From NCBI GenBank assembly GCA_951804985.1, contig OX638133.1:3678501-3742500 (forward strand): 64,000 nt of DNA, given 5' to 3'. The stretch is from Dryomyza anilis (Eukaryota; Arthropoda; Insecta; Diptera; Dryomyzidae). The position numbers and the translations under genes were made by a program. This document shows positions 22,514 through 33,790 of this stretch, piece after piece. The notes below the pieces were generated by a model. That model saw only the letters and a list, made by a program, of their open reading frames with translations, was not told where the DNA came from and ran no database searches. Position 1 is the stretch's first letter; the number at the start of each line of letters is the position of its first letter.

Positions 22514-22825
22514 TTGGGTTAGGTAAAATGGCCGATTTCTTATAATTAAATTGGCTACCACAACTAAACAAATTGGTTGTGTCAATTGTATTCATTACTT
22601 GTGTGAACTGATACGCGGTGTTGCAACAACTGAATCAGTCGAATGTTGACAGAACTTATTAAATCGGTTGGCAAAAAAAGACAGTTGCCCCAACTTATTC
22701 GTTCTTTGGGTGTATATCTCTATTAAATAGTTTTGACAATAACAACCGACTAAGCGGTTGAGAGAACCGAATAAGTTGAATGGACAAGGAGTTGGTTGAC
22801 GCAACAAATCTCTATTCTGTGTGTA

Positions 22826-23539
22826 TGAATAAGGCTCTTTGTGAAAGATTTTCAAATGATTTCCCTCTTAAAATTTATAAATTTCCAAATGTGTCCCTTA
22901 ATTATATTATTTTCCCTATTAATCCATAAATTAAATCGGTATTTGTTTTCTTACCTCATTTTCCCGGTACTTTTGCAAATGAAGTTTAATTCAAAATTTT
23001 TATATAAATAATTTCGATGTTTTCTACATTAACTAACTAAGAAGCAAACGATGTATACTGAAAAGGGGTATACTGGAGATTATACTAGAGGTTTAATTAT
23101 AGTTAAATATTTTAATTTCTGTATAAAAAGAGCATGGTTATAGAATTGATCAATGGTTCTAAAATTTCATTTCAAATAATATTTGAAAGTCTTTTTTTAT
23201 TTTGAGTTCAGTGTAGATAATTTGAAACTGTTTTTAAAAATTATTAAATTGTATAATTTATGAAATTGTTTCGTGATTGCACTTAGCTCAAAATATGCAG
23301 TAAAATAAGTTGAGCTGCTGCATAATCTTGGCCATGTTAACACGCCTTCTTCACAGAAACCGCACATAATTGTTATAACCTGTACCAACAACAATAACAA
23401 CAACAACATTAAAGAGAATAAAACAAGAACCGCACATAATTATTATAACCTGTCCCAACAGCATTAAGAGCAAAATATAGAAGAAACAAACAAAAAAATA
23501 AAATGAAAGAATGAGTTATATATATAAAAAACGCCATTT
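22826..23539. other. AT-rich spacer
   Basis: No gene was recognised. A 'CCGCACATAATTRTTATAAC' segment occurs twice in direct orientation (about 23,361 and 23,431), flanking an AAC-repeat. Confidence 0.35.
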
Positions 23540-23940
23540 AATTTACCAATATTTGTTGTACCAGAAGCACAACAGACAGACAGACAGACAGTCATCCACA
23601 ATGGCAAAGGTGGAAGCAGTGCAGCTGAATAACATTCCGAATCGGCAGTGGTAACCGCCGCGGCGGCGGTGCTTACCGCTGCAAAATGCATACAGTGAGC
23701 GGCTACTTTATAAGACAAGAAGAATGCTAGAAATACCAAACATGAAATAATTTTAAATTAATTTCAGTTTTTATGTCGTGGCGGTCATTGGAACCGGATA
23801 CTTGTAGAAACGTGATGATGCATTTAAGATTCTTCCGATTGGCCATTTTTGCACTGCACTTGTGTGCTTTTGTTTTCGCAAAGTCTTTCCTTTTGTTGTC
23901 TTTTAATTTGCCATTTCATTTACTTTTCAATGATGATTGA
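23540..23940 (+). other. GC-richer stretch with short open frames; possible exon, unproven
   Basis: After a (CAGA)n run, an ATG in good fly context ('CCACAATGG', 23,600) opens 'MAKVEAVQLNNIPNRQW' and meets a TAA next to a possible splice donor ('CAGTGGTAACC'). Downstream, 23,773-23,940 encodes 55 residues with a signal-peptide-like hydrophobic run ('FFRLAIFALHLCAFVFA'). Neither resembles a family I know. It could be a first exon, small peptide genes or chance. Confidence 0.2.
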
Positions 23941-24585
23941 TACAGTCTCAAAATAATTTCAATCGATTAGGTTAACATCAATGAGTGCGCTGGCTCCAAA
24001 TATTGAATACCTATTATTTAAGTGGCGGTCTTGGCAAAACGAAACATATTTCTTAAGACATTTTTTAAATATTTCTCATACACTTTTATTGTTATTAAGT
24101 TTTATTGTTATTAATATAATTAAACTAATTCGAGTCGGAAAAATTCTATGATTTCAGATATAGGGTAGAAAGGGGAGCATTCTCTGAGTCATTTCTCAAC
24201 AAAACAAGAAAAATGTTTGCCATGGACATCTCATACACCAATTCTATATAATTCGCAGTTGCTTATTTTGACTTCATACTCAGATTTTTTTCATTTACGC
24301 AACGTTTTTATTTTTTGCTCTCGAAATTGTATGCCCTTTTCAGCCAATTTTTAGAATTAAAAATATAAAGTCTAGTTTTACAAAAACTGTAAACTCAATT
24401 TTTCATCTAATTGTCAAGATTAATTACAATATACCGAAAAATACTATTATTCTATTAGGTTTTTAAGATATTTGAATCTAAACTCGAAAAATATATATAT
24501 TATTACCATATTTTTACTATTTTTGGACGATTTTTTTTTCACATTTTGGATCTAATGATAAATAAGACAATGATTTATGGTTATA
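23941..24585. other. AT-rich spacer
   Basis: Nothing was recognised. Confidence 0.3.
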
Positions 24586-25159
24586 TTAGCTGGACCCGTA
24601 CACTACTCGTGCAAAGATTTTGTGAATGCAAGGATATGGAGCAATTTTATTAATATGAAGAACATTTTTATTATTTATATCAGGGACCCGTGCTTCGCTG
24701 TGGACTTTTTTTTTATTCTTTTATTTTTTTATTGGTTTTATAAATGTAGTAATCAAAACCAAACTAATTCTCCGCTAAAACAAGTTTTCTCAGACTGTGC
24801 TTCCCTGTAGAGTTTTTCCCAGTAGAAGTTTTAGTGTGGTGAGATTTGGTGTGGTGAGTTTAGGTGTGGTGAATTTTGATGTGGTGAGTTTTAGTGTGGT
24901 GAATTTTATTGTGGTGTGTTTTAGTGTGTTGAATTTGAGTGTGGTGAATTTAAGTAGTTGAATTTGAGTGTGGTGAATTTGAGTGTGGTGAATTTTAGTG
25001 TGGTGAATTTTGGTGTGGTGAGTTCTAGTGTGGTGAATTTGAGTGTGGTAACATAGGGTATATATGGGCGGGATTGGATAAAGGGGCGTGGCACCTCCAA
25101 TACAACCAAAAATTTTAACGCGTTATAACTTGGGACTTACATCAGCTAAGAAGATAAAA

Positions 25160-25600
25160 CAAAAAAACACAAAAAAAATACAAAAGCTAAAACACAAAAA
25201 CAAAAGCAAAAACACAAACAAATACAATAACACGTAAAGGAAAACACAAAATCAAAAGAAAAACACTAAAGCAAAGCAAAAACACAAAAGCAAAGCAAGA
25301 ACATAAAAACAAATCCAAAAACAAAAGCAAAAACACCAAAGCAAAACACAAAAACAAACACACAAAAATTAAAACAAAAGCTAAAACACCAAAGCAAAAG
25401 CGCAAAAATAAAAACAAAAACACAAAAGCAAAAACACAAAAACCAAAACAAAAGCAAAAACACAAAAACATAGACAAAGATATAAAAACAAAAGCAAAAA
25501 CACTAAACCAAAAGCAAAAACACAAAGTCAAAAACTCAAAAACAAAAGTACAAACACAAAAACAAATGCAAACACACAAAAACAAAAGCATCAAGATATT
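25160..25600. repeat. A/C-rich low-complexity run in the foldback centre
   Basis: Irregular units built from 'AAACAC', 'AAAAGC' and 'AAAAACAAAAGC' fill about 440 bp. They produce long Phe/Cys/Val-only open frames on the minus strand, which are compositional artefacts. Confidence 0.9.
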
Positions 25601-25781
25601 TCACACCAGGATAACAACCACCTCAAATTCTTTAAAATTACCCACCAAAATTCACCGCATCGAAATTCAACTCAATAAAACTCACCACACTAAAACTCAC
25701 CACAATGAAAATCCCCACACCAAAATTCACTACAATAAAACTCACCACACTAAAATTCACCATGCTAAAACTCACCAGTAG

Positions 25782-26091
25782 TAGCCGCGGTAGCTCAGTG
25801 GTAGGTGCGTTGGACTGCGAGCCGAAAGGTCCCCGGTTCAAGCCTGGACTGGGGCTAACAACATCTTTTCATAGAAACATTTTTCTATACCGCGCTACCT
25901 CTCGGCAGTAAATGGCAAACCTACGAGAGTAAAACATTGCCTATGAAAAGCTCTGACCCGCCGTTCGGATTCGGCAATAAACTGTAGATCCCACCAATTT
26001 GAGTACAAATATAGCACGCACAGCTCAAAATGGTGAGAGGTCGGCCTAAGTTCTTATAGGACTGTAGTGCCAAACTATTATATTATTATTA
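25782..26091 (+). mobile_element. tRNA-derived SINE (SINE-1, copy 4) inside the foldback element
   Basis: Full-length copy with 'TAGCTCAGTGG' (A-box-like) and 'GGTTCAAGCCT' (B-box) in the head, the complete body, and a TATTATATTATTATT tail. The flanks 'TAAAACTCACCA' and 'AAAACTCACCAC' could be a target-site duplication, but the host sequence is itself a repeat of that motif, so this cannot be distinguished from the array. Confidence 0.9.
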
Positions 26092-26409
26092 AAACTCACC
26101 ACACAAAACTCACCAAACAAAACTCACCACAATAAAATTTACCACACTAAAATTCACCACACTAAAACTCACTACAATATAATTCACCACACTAAAACTC
26201 ACCACAATGTATTTGGCGGAGAATTATTTTTGTTTTGGTTACTATATTTATAAAACCAATAAAAAACGTCCACAGCGAAGCACTGGTCCCTGATATAAAT
26301 AATATATTTTTTTTACATTAATAAAATTGCTCCATATCCTTACATTCACAAAATCTTTGCACGAGTCGTGCACGGGTTCAGCTAGTAATTAAATAAAACT
26401 AATTTAATA

Positions 26410-26640
26410 AACGTCCGTAAACGTCCATGTCAAAAGGACTCGGGATCAAATCTCGATACTAAAAAAAGATCAAATATAGAATAAAAATTATTATTATTAT
26501 TACGCCGGTTCAGACAATGACAAACCTCTACCCGCCATTCGGAATCGACATTCAACATTATGTCCCAACGTTTGATTAAAAGCTAAAAAAGAGTCAAATT
26601 ATTATTTAAATATTATTATTACAGTCCTTGAACTTTTGAA
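26410..26640 (+). repeat. Possible degenerate relative of SINE-1
   Basis: 'GACTCGGGATCAAATCTCGA' resembles a T-arm/B-box, an ATT-rich run follows, and 'CTACCCGCCATTCGGAATCG' resembles the 'CCGCCGTTCGGATTCGGC' block of SINE-1. A further ATT run ends it. Too decayed to be sure. Confidence 0.3.
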
Positions 26641-26657
26641 ATAAGGTTATGAAATAT

Positions 26658-27431
26658 GTTTTTATACTCTACACCTATGAGGTACAGGGTATATTAACTT
26701 TGTGCATATATTGTAACGCCCCTTAGGAGGCGTGTCCGGTATGGAAAAGTATATATATTCTTGATCAGCATCACTACCCGAGTCCGTTTAGCCATGTCTG
26801 TCTGTCTGTCTGTCCGTCTTGCTGTCTTGCTGTCCGAATACAGAAAATCTTGAGAAATACTGTTCAGAATACGATGAAATTTCGTCTCAATATATTTTAG
26901 CCAAAAGTAGGAACTAAGTTTGAAAATGAGCCAAATCGGTCAACGGACACGCCCACCTCCCATACAAGTCACTTTTATATAACTCTTTAGGAACTAATAA
27001 CTCGAAAAGTATTCAAGATATAGTTATAAAATTTAAAACATATTCTTATAATTCACCTAAAAATATGTGGTCCAAAAATGGGCGTGATCCGCCCACTTTT
27101 TTTTTTCATTATTTCCCGGGTTTTCATAGTGGAAGTTTGATCCGTAAATTATTGAAATCAAATCTGTGAAATATTTGCCTTACAAAATATTAAATATAGG
27201 CGTGGTCCGCCCACTTTTATTTTTTAAATTTTTTTATTAGATATTTTATACTTTTATATCAATTTTTTAAATTATATGAGACGTAAATTTCTGATATGTG
27301 AATAATATTATGAGGTATACAATTAAATATCTCACATTAAGGTGTAGGGTATTCCATAGTCGGGCCCGATCGACTATAACAGTCCGTCCCATATGACCGA
27401 ACTTACCCATGTGACCTAACTTTCCCAACTC
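26658..27431 (+). mobile_element. DINE-1/INE-1-like element, family B (full-length)
   Basis: It begins 'TTTTATACTCTACACCTATG' with the inverted 'GTACAGGGTATA' next to it, has 'AAGTATATATATTCTTGATC', a GTCT/GTCC microsatellite plus 'TTGCTGTC' repeats (26,797-26,833) and two 'GGCGTGRTCCGCCCACTTTT' motifs, and ends with the hairpin 'ATAGTCGGGCCCGATCGACT' and 'CTTTCCCAACTCG'. It differs from family A in the interior but has the same overall architecture. Non-coding. Confidence 0.85.
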
Positions 27432-29150
27432 GTTTTATATTGAAATAATAATATAAAAGCAATAAATTAAACAACAAATTAATTCGGAACATCAAACTGC
27501 TACCAGCTGATCAAAATAACAATTTATTGTTAAAATAAACATAACCACTTTTTGTTTGAGGCTATAGAAATAATATTTTATTTACATAGTACAATGAAAT
27601 ACAAGACATTTGTTAATAAAACAAAAATCCAATTCATTAAATATGCACATTTTAATACTGCTATAAAATAATTAAAGGGTTCAGCCTACCCTTTTAACAC
27701 CGCAATGTGTGTTTCGTGTTAAGTACTACTTTTTTTGTGTTCTTTTTGCCTTAGTTATGTTTTACACATCAACCTTAACTCTTTTCCTGGTAGTCCATTT
27801 CGTTAACTCTATATCTTGATCGTTTTAGGCTATAGGGATGTTTCGGGTAGGTGCTTAATACTATTGCTACTGTTTTTGTTTAATTAAAAGCTATAGCAAC
27901 TACTAAATAATATGTGTTGACAGGTTTCAGAGTTTTCTTTTGTGTACCATTTTCACAGGGAGGGAGAAGAGTTTAAATGTACCTTGAACAATTTTATTTG
28001 TACTGAGCAACGGTATTTTATATACTGGATTTAAAATTAAAACATATTCTGAAATTGGCGAAACTATCTTTTGATGCTCAACTCTTTTAGCTAATTTTAC
28101 CTACCGGTCAATCACTTATTAATGTTTTTAATATTCATCTATTTGCACTTATTAGATCTGCTTGTATATATCAACCGTATCACATCAGTGATATTATCGA
28201 GATGCACGTGTTCGAGCAATATTTGTACCAAGCGTGAAGTGTTTAAAAATTTAATTAAAATCACTTTGCGCAGATAATTCATCCGTCTGCCATTAGACCC
28301 ACATTTGAGGGTGGTGTAACCCTGACGATTACGCTTTATCAAAAGCCAAATAACTTCTATTATTACATTGTGGAACAACAACCACTTGACAAGCCCACCC
28401 TGCATCGCCACTCACTACAGAGGTTGCCTTTATTTGCTTTTTTAATAAAACAGGTGCTCATACAAATCATCAATGAGAAGCAGCATCGACCGTCGGCCGA
28501 CATACGACATACGCTTTTGTAGTGCAAAAGCAAATCGGAAAGGTCCTTGCGTCCTTTATTATTTCATTAAATTTCACATTTCATTTCGCCTTTCACCCCA
28601 CTTGCCAAATACGCACTTCACGCAGGCAAATTCAGTGAATACTACACATGAAGCTGCATCTATATCTGCTTCTACCCTTCGGCAAACACGTCTCAAATAT
28701 ATTACAGACTAAATTCTTCTGCCGCTACGGACCCCAAAGTGTTTGTCACTCTGCCAAACAAAACGATGGTTAACTTTTATCATTTTTCATTTTATGAAAC
28801 CATTTCACATCTGCATTCCCGACAATTAGTCTGTATCAGGAAAACAATGAACGTTCTGTTCCACTTGCAACCGAATCGAGATTTTTATTGCTTTCCGAAA
28901 GAATATTAGTTTTTTTTTTCGTTTCGGAAGTTGTTTGGTGGTTGGGAGAGATGGATGATTTTGCTATTATGCTACACTTAGAGAAGAATGTGTTGTAGAC
29001 GAGACAACTATTTTATTTTCGTAGAAAAAAATATTGTTTGTTCAGAAAATTTATTTAGTACTTAGTAGAAATTTACATTATTAGGGATATTCTATTTAAT
29101 GCTTACTTTTTCGATATTCTTATTTTTCGATATTCTGATTTTGGTTTATA
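27432..29150. other. Intergenic DNA; GC-richer part at 28,430-28,900
   Basis: 27,432-28,138 is AT-rich with nothing recognised. A minus-strand open frame at 28,139-28,411 (90 codons, basic and hydrophobic) has no family I know. 28,430-28,900 is less AT-rich and looks single-copy. It has a plus-strand open frame at 28,473-28,712 and could be regulatory sequence. No claim of a gene is made. Confidence 0.3.
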
Positions 29151-29889
29151 TTTTTATACCCTACACTAAGAGTGAAAGGGTATATTCAGTTTGGTACGCC
29201 GTTTGTAACACCCAGAAGGAAGCATCTCCGGTATGGAAAAGTATATATATTCTTGATCAGCATGACCTCCTGAGTCGATTTAGCGATGTCCGTCTGTCCG
29301 TCTGTCTGTCCGTCTGTCTGTCTGTCCGTCCGTCTGTCTGTCCGTCTGTTGAAATCCCTACTACTTTTAAAATTGAAGAGCTAGATAAATGAAACTTATA
29401 ACTTTGATTACTAATATACCTACGCTGTATGTGCGAAAAAATTGGCGAGATCGGTCCACTGTGACCTATGATCCGACCACTTATGTTCAAATACCTCATA
29501 TAAAATGTACATATAAAGATCAATTTTTATGTATACGTGCTTAGGTAAACTTTTTTGGTCAAATATATATTGATATCATGCTCAAATACATGATAATAAT
29601 GTTTTCCGGCGAAAAGACTTGTGGTTCACAAAAAAAAAATCGAAATTCGGTACACCTACCCATTTGTAAATATGGGTATCAAATGAATGGAAATTCGTCA
29701 GCGATTGAATGTTTGTAGTTATTTTCAGGATTCGTATACTGTGGTGACCTATATATCACTTTGAATGGTAACCACACATATGTGTAGGGTATTTATAGTC
29801 GGCTTAGACCGACTATAATTTTGATAATCCTAACTATCATAATTACACCTACTTTAAAATTTCCCATGTGATCTAACCTTCCCAACTGG
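29151..29889 (+). mobile_element. DINE-1/INE-1-like element, family A (young, full-length copy)
   Basis: Start 'TATACCCTACACTAAGAGTG', inverted 'AAGGGTATA', then 'AAGTATATATATTCTTGATC' and a long GTCY microsatellite (29,287-29,349), the longest in the window. It ends with hairpin 'ATAGTCGGCTTAGACCGACT', 'TTTTGATAATCC' and 'CTTCCCAACTGG'. Nearly identical to 20,298-20,990 in the opposite orientation. The long pure microsatellite fits a recent insertion. Confidence 0.9.
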
Positions 29890-31298
29890 TTTTTATTATT
29901 TTTTCTAGGGTAATTTTCATTTTATTTTCAACTTTTATAAACCATGTCTTAAATCGTTTCAAATTCAAAAACATTTAATTTTAGATATGGATTCTAATAC
30001 TTCTCTTAATAATATCCTTACAACATTTGATGTTGTACACAGAATACCTTGCAATATACAATTTAACCATTGAAGAAGTTAGGAGCGCTCTAAAATTGGA
30101 GTCATAAAGGCCCAAAGACCCATGTTTTATTAGCTTTTTGACAAAAAATATTCATGAAGTATCGAATTTAGAACTTGTTCGAGTTCTTTAAAATGTAACT
30201 CATAAAAGAGTAATATTTAGGAGCCTACGTATTTAGGACTCCTTAAAGCATCACATTTAAAATTGTTTTTGAGCTCTCAGAAAATATACTCAACACAAAT
30301 CCCCTTTAAAGAGTATTTTCAGAGCACTCCGAATAATGACTCATAAAAGAGCCTAATTTGAGATTTATATTGATTTGTATTCGGAGCACTCACAAATATA
30401 ATTTTTATAGTTCTATTTATGAGTATTTTATAGAATGCTTAAATGATATATGATGGATTTTACTTTAACTTTTCTCGGATGTTGAGACTAAGAAAAACAT
30501 GCCAACTGAATTATGACACTTTTTGTATTTTTAAAGAGGGAAACCTTTGAAAATAGAGTAATGTTTTATGTGGACTTAAATAGAACATAAATGTGAGGAT
30601 TATTGGACTCATAAAATAAAACTTTTACAAATGTTTAGCGAGTCTTTTTATGCTCTTTTTTAAGTGCTTAGGACTCATTTAAGAGTAAAGTCTTAAAATG
30701 TTTGATTCGTAGTTTATTTGATAACATAAATATTTCTGTAATAAAATGAATCCATTTGTAGACTTTTAGAATTTCCTTCAGCCAAAATATTTTTACAGTG
30801 TATTACGTTGGTTGTTTTTTTTTTACTTTAAGAGGTCTCTAATATAAAGAGTCATCGACACCCTTTTATTTGTTTGTTTGCATGCGCAATAATCTCCATA
30901 ATCTGAAATTTCCTTGTATTGCAGCAACTCGGTGACAGAATCCACCGTATAAAGAGATTAATGGTTGTTGGATTTTGGCAGTATTTTTTTTTTGTGTCTC
31001 AAAACATATTAAATATTCAATTAAATGAGTATTATGATTTTAATTGGCGTTTGAGTAATTTATTAGTTTTTTTTAAATAGTTCACTGAACACAATTTGAA
31101 GAAAATTTTCATTGTCTTAGTACAAAATTCATCACTTTAGCATGAATGAAATTATTGATTGAAAAATAAAATACTTGTTGAATTTAATAATTTTAAATAA
31201 TTAGATTTTTACTTGCGGAAATCCTATTTACAAAGTTTTTGAGGTTTAGGTTTTTATTTTATAGCAGGACCAAACTGGGAGATGCAAAGCATATTAAC
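29890..31298. other. AT-rich DNA left of the satellite; possible degenerate inverted-repeat element
   Basis: Between about 30,080 and 30,690 'GACTCATAAAAGAG' and related strings recur in both orientations ('AGGAGCGCTC', 'GAGCTCTC', 'TAAGAGTAAAGTC'), suggesting a decayed palindromic element without clear ends. The last 300 bp before the satellite show nothing recognisable. Confidence 0.35.
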
Positions 31299-33254
31299 AC
31301 TGATTATGTGGTATAAAAATCATATGGATCGACTTAGTAGCATTCGGGAAATCACATCTTTAACTTCAAATGGCTGTAGAATCTAAATGAAGCGTCGTAG
31401 AGGGGTCAAACTTTCCACTTTTTATCCCATACTAAATCTGATTATGTGGTATAAAAATCATATGGATCGACTTAGTAGCATTCGGTAAATCACATCTTTA
31501 ACTTCAAATGGCTGTATAATCAAAACGGAGCGTCGTAGAGGGGTCCAACTTTGCACTTTTTATCCCAACTTCAAAGAGTTGTAGAATCTAAACGGAGCGT
31601 CGTTGAGGGGTCAAACTTTCCACTTTTTATCACAAACTAAATCTGATAATTTTGTATAGAAATCTTAGGGATCGACCTAGTAGGATTCGTGAAATCACAT
31701 CTTTAACTTCAAATGGCTGTAGAATCTAAACGGAGCGTCGTAGAGGGGTCAAACTTTCCACTTTTTATCCCATACTAAATCTGATTATTTGGTATAAAAA
31801 TCATAGGGATCGACTTAGTAGGATTCGAGAAATCACATCTTGAACTTCAAATGGCTGTAGAATCTAAACGGAGCGTCGTAGAGGTGTCAAACTTTCCACT
31901 TTTTATCCTAACTTCAAAGGGCTGTAGAATCTAAACGGAGCGTCGTAGAGGGGTGAAACTTTCCACTTTTTATCCCATACTAAATATGATAATTTGGTAT
32001 AAAAATCATAGGGATCGACTTAGTAGGATTCGAGAAATCACATCTTGAACTTCAAATGGCTGTAGAATCTAAACGGAGCGTCGTAGAGGTGTCAAACTTT
32101 CCACTTTTTATCCTAACTTCGAAGAGCTGTAGAATCTAAACGGAGTGTCGTAGAGGGGTCAAACTTTCCACTTTTTATCCCATACTAAATCTGATAATTT
32201 TGTATAAAAATCATAGGGATCGACCTAGTTGGATTCGTGAAATCACATCTTTAATTTCAAATGGCTGTAGAATCTAAACGGAGCATCGTAGAGGGGTCAA
32301 ATTTTCCACTTTTTATCCCAACTTCAAAGAGCTGTAGAATCTAAACGGAGTGTCGTAGACGGGTCAAACTTTCCACTTTTTATCCCATACTAAATCTGAT
32401 TATGTGGTATAAAAATCATAGGGATCGACTTAGTAGAATTCGGGAAATCACATCTTTAACTTCAAACGGCTGTAGAATCTAAACGGAGCGTCGTAGAGGG
32501 GTCAAACTTTCCACTTTTTATTCCAACTTCAAAGAGCTGTAGAATCTACGGAGCGTCGTAGAGGGGTCAAACTTTCCACTTTTTATTCCAACTTCAAAGA
32601 GCTGTAGAATCTACGGAGCGTCGTAGAGGGGTCAAACTTTCCACTTTTTATCCCATACTAAATCTGATTATTTGGTATAAAAATCATAGGGATCGACTTA
32701 GTAGGATTCGAGAAATCACATCTTGAACTTCAAATGGCTGTAGAATCTAAACGGAGCGTCGTAGAGGTGTCAAACTTTCCACTTTTTATCCCAACTTCAA
32801 AGAGATGTAGAATCTAAACGGAGCGTCGTTGAGGGGTCAAAATTTCCACCTTTATCACATACTAAATCTGATATTTTGTATAAAAATCATAGGGATCGAC
32901 CTAGTAGGATTCGTGAAATCACATCTTTAACTTCAAATGGCTGTAGAATCTAAAGGGAGCGTCGTAGAGGGGTCAAACTTTCCACTTTTTATCCCATACT
33001 AAATGTGATTATTTGGTATAAAAATCATAGGGATCGACTTAGTAGGATTCGAGAAATCACATCTTGAACTTCAAATGGCTGTAGAATCTAAACGGAGCGT
33101 CGTAGAGGGGTCAAACTTTCCACTTTTTATCCCATACTAAATCTGATAATTTTGTATAAAAATCATAGGGATCGACCTAGTAGGATTCGTGAAATCACAT
33201 CTTTAACTTCAAATGGCTGTAGAATCTAAACGAAGCGTCGTAGAGGGGTCAAAC

Positions 33255-33790
33255 TTTCCACTTTTTATCCTAACTTCAAAGAGCTGTAGAATCTCAACGG
33301 AGCGTCGTAGAGGGGTCAAACTTTCCACTTTTTATGCCATACTAAATGTGATTATTTGGTATAAAAATCATAGGGATCGACTTAGTAGAATTCGAGAAAT
33401 CACATCTTGAACTTCAAATGGCTGTAGAATCTAAACGGAGCGTCGTAGAAGGGTCAAACTTTCCCCTTTTTATCCCATACTAAATCTGATAATTTTGTAT
33501 AAAAATCATAGGGATCGACCTTGTAGGATTCGTGAAATCACATCTTTAACTTCAAATGGCTGTAGAATCTAAACGGAGCGTCGTAGAGGGATCAAACTTT
33601 CCACTTTTTATCCTAACTTCAAAGAGCTGTAGAATCTCAACGGAGCGTCGTAGAGGGGTCAAACTTTCCACTTTTTATGCCATACTAAATGTGATTATTT
33701 GGTATAAAAATCATAGGGATCGACTTAGTAGGATTCGAGACATCACATCTTGAACTTCAAAGAGCTGTTGAATCTAAACGGAGCGTCGTA
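33255..33790. repeat. Satellite block duplicated at 47,233-47,768
   Basis: This block, with the private variants 'GAATCTCAACGGAGCG', 'TTTTTATGCCATAC' and 'GAGACATCACATC', reappears essentially unchanged 13,978 bp to the right. The reading frames at 33,556-33,753 and 47,534-47,731 are identical. Within the left block the same variants also occur 343 bp earlier (343 = 205 + 138). Confidence 0.85.

Larger units (their letters stand above)
21689..22825. mobile_element. Possible long non-autonomous DNA element with TACAC ends
   Basis: The left end 'TACACTCAGAAAAATC' and the inverted right end 'TACACACAGAATAGAG' (from 22,825 backwards) match at 10 of the first 11 positions, and the TACACYCAGAA start is shared with the elements at 6,264, 10,804 and 56,168. 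The interior has recurrent 'CAACTGAA/TTAGTTG' motifs in both orientations, a TATA-box string near 22,155 and a long hairpin (22,401-22,513). An alternative right end is 'TTTGGGTGTA' at 22,714. No transposase frame is visible. Confidence 0.4.
24586..26385. mobile_element. Foldback-type element with about 180-bp inverted ends and inverted 15-bp repeat arrays
   Basis: The left arm (24,586-24,776) and right arm (26,215-26,385) are inverted copies sharing 'AGCTGRACCCGTRCAC', 'TGCAAAGATTTTGTGAATG', 'GGATATGGAGCAATTTTATT' and 'GTGCTTCGCTGTGGAC'. Inside each arm is an array of degenerate 15-bp units: 'GTGTGGTGAATTTTA' on the left (24,830-25,050) and the complement 'TAAAATTCACCACAC' on the right (25,640-25,780 and 26,092-26,208). 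The centre is a short unique part (25,050-25,140) and a low-complexity run of AAACACAAAAGC-type units (25,160-25,600). A SINE interrupts the right array. No transposase is encoded. The architecture recalls Drosophila Foldback elements, but I do not identify the sequence as FB. Confidence 0.8.

Noticed and set aside
22224..22585. Paired open frames on both strands around the hairpin
   Set aside because: The shared peptide segment arises from the inverted repeat; no coding features support either.
23773..23940. 55-codon frame with a signal-peptide-like segment
   Set aside because: Not called as a gene: no family, no second exon or mature-peptide motif, and hydrophobic runs are common in T-rich DNA. 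Mentioned only in the regional note.
25187..25594. Long Phe/Cys/Val-rich open frame on the minus strand, resembling a membrane protein
   Set aside because: It is produced by the A/C-rich low-complexity run in the foldback core; only a handful of residue types occur.
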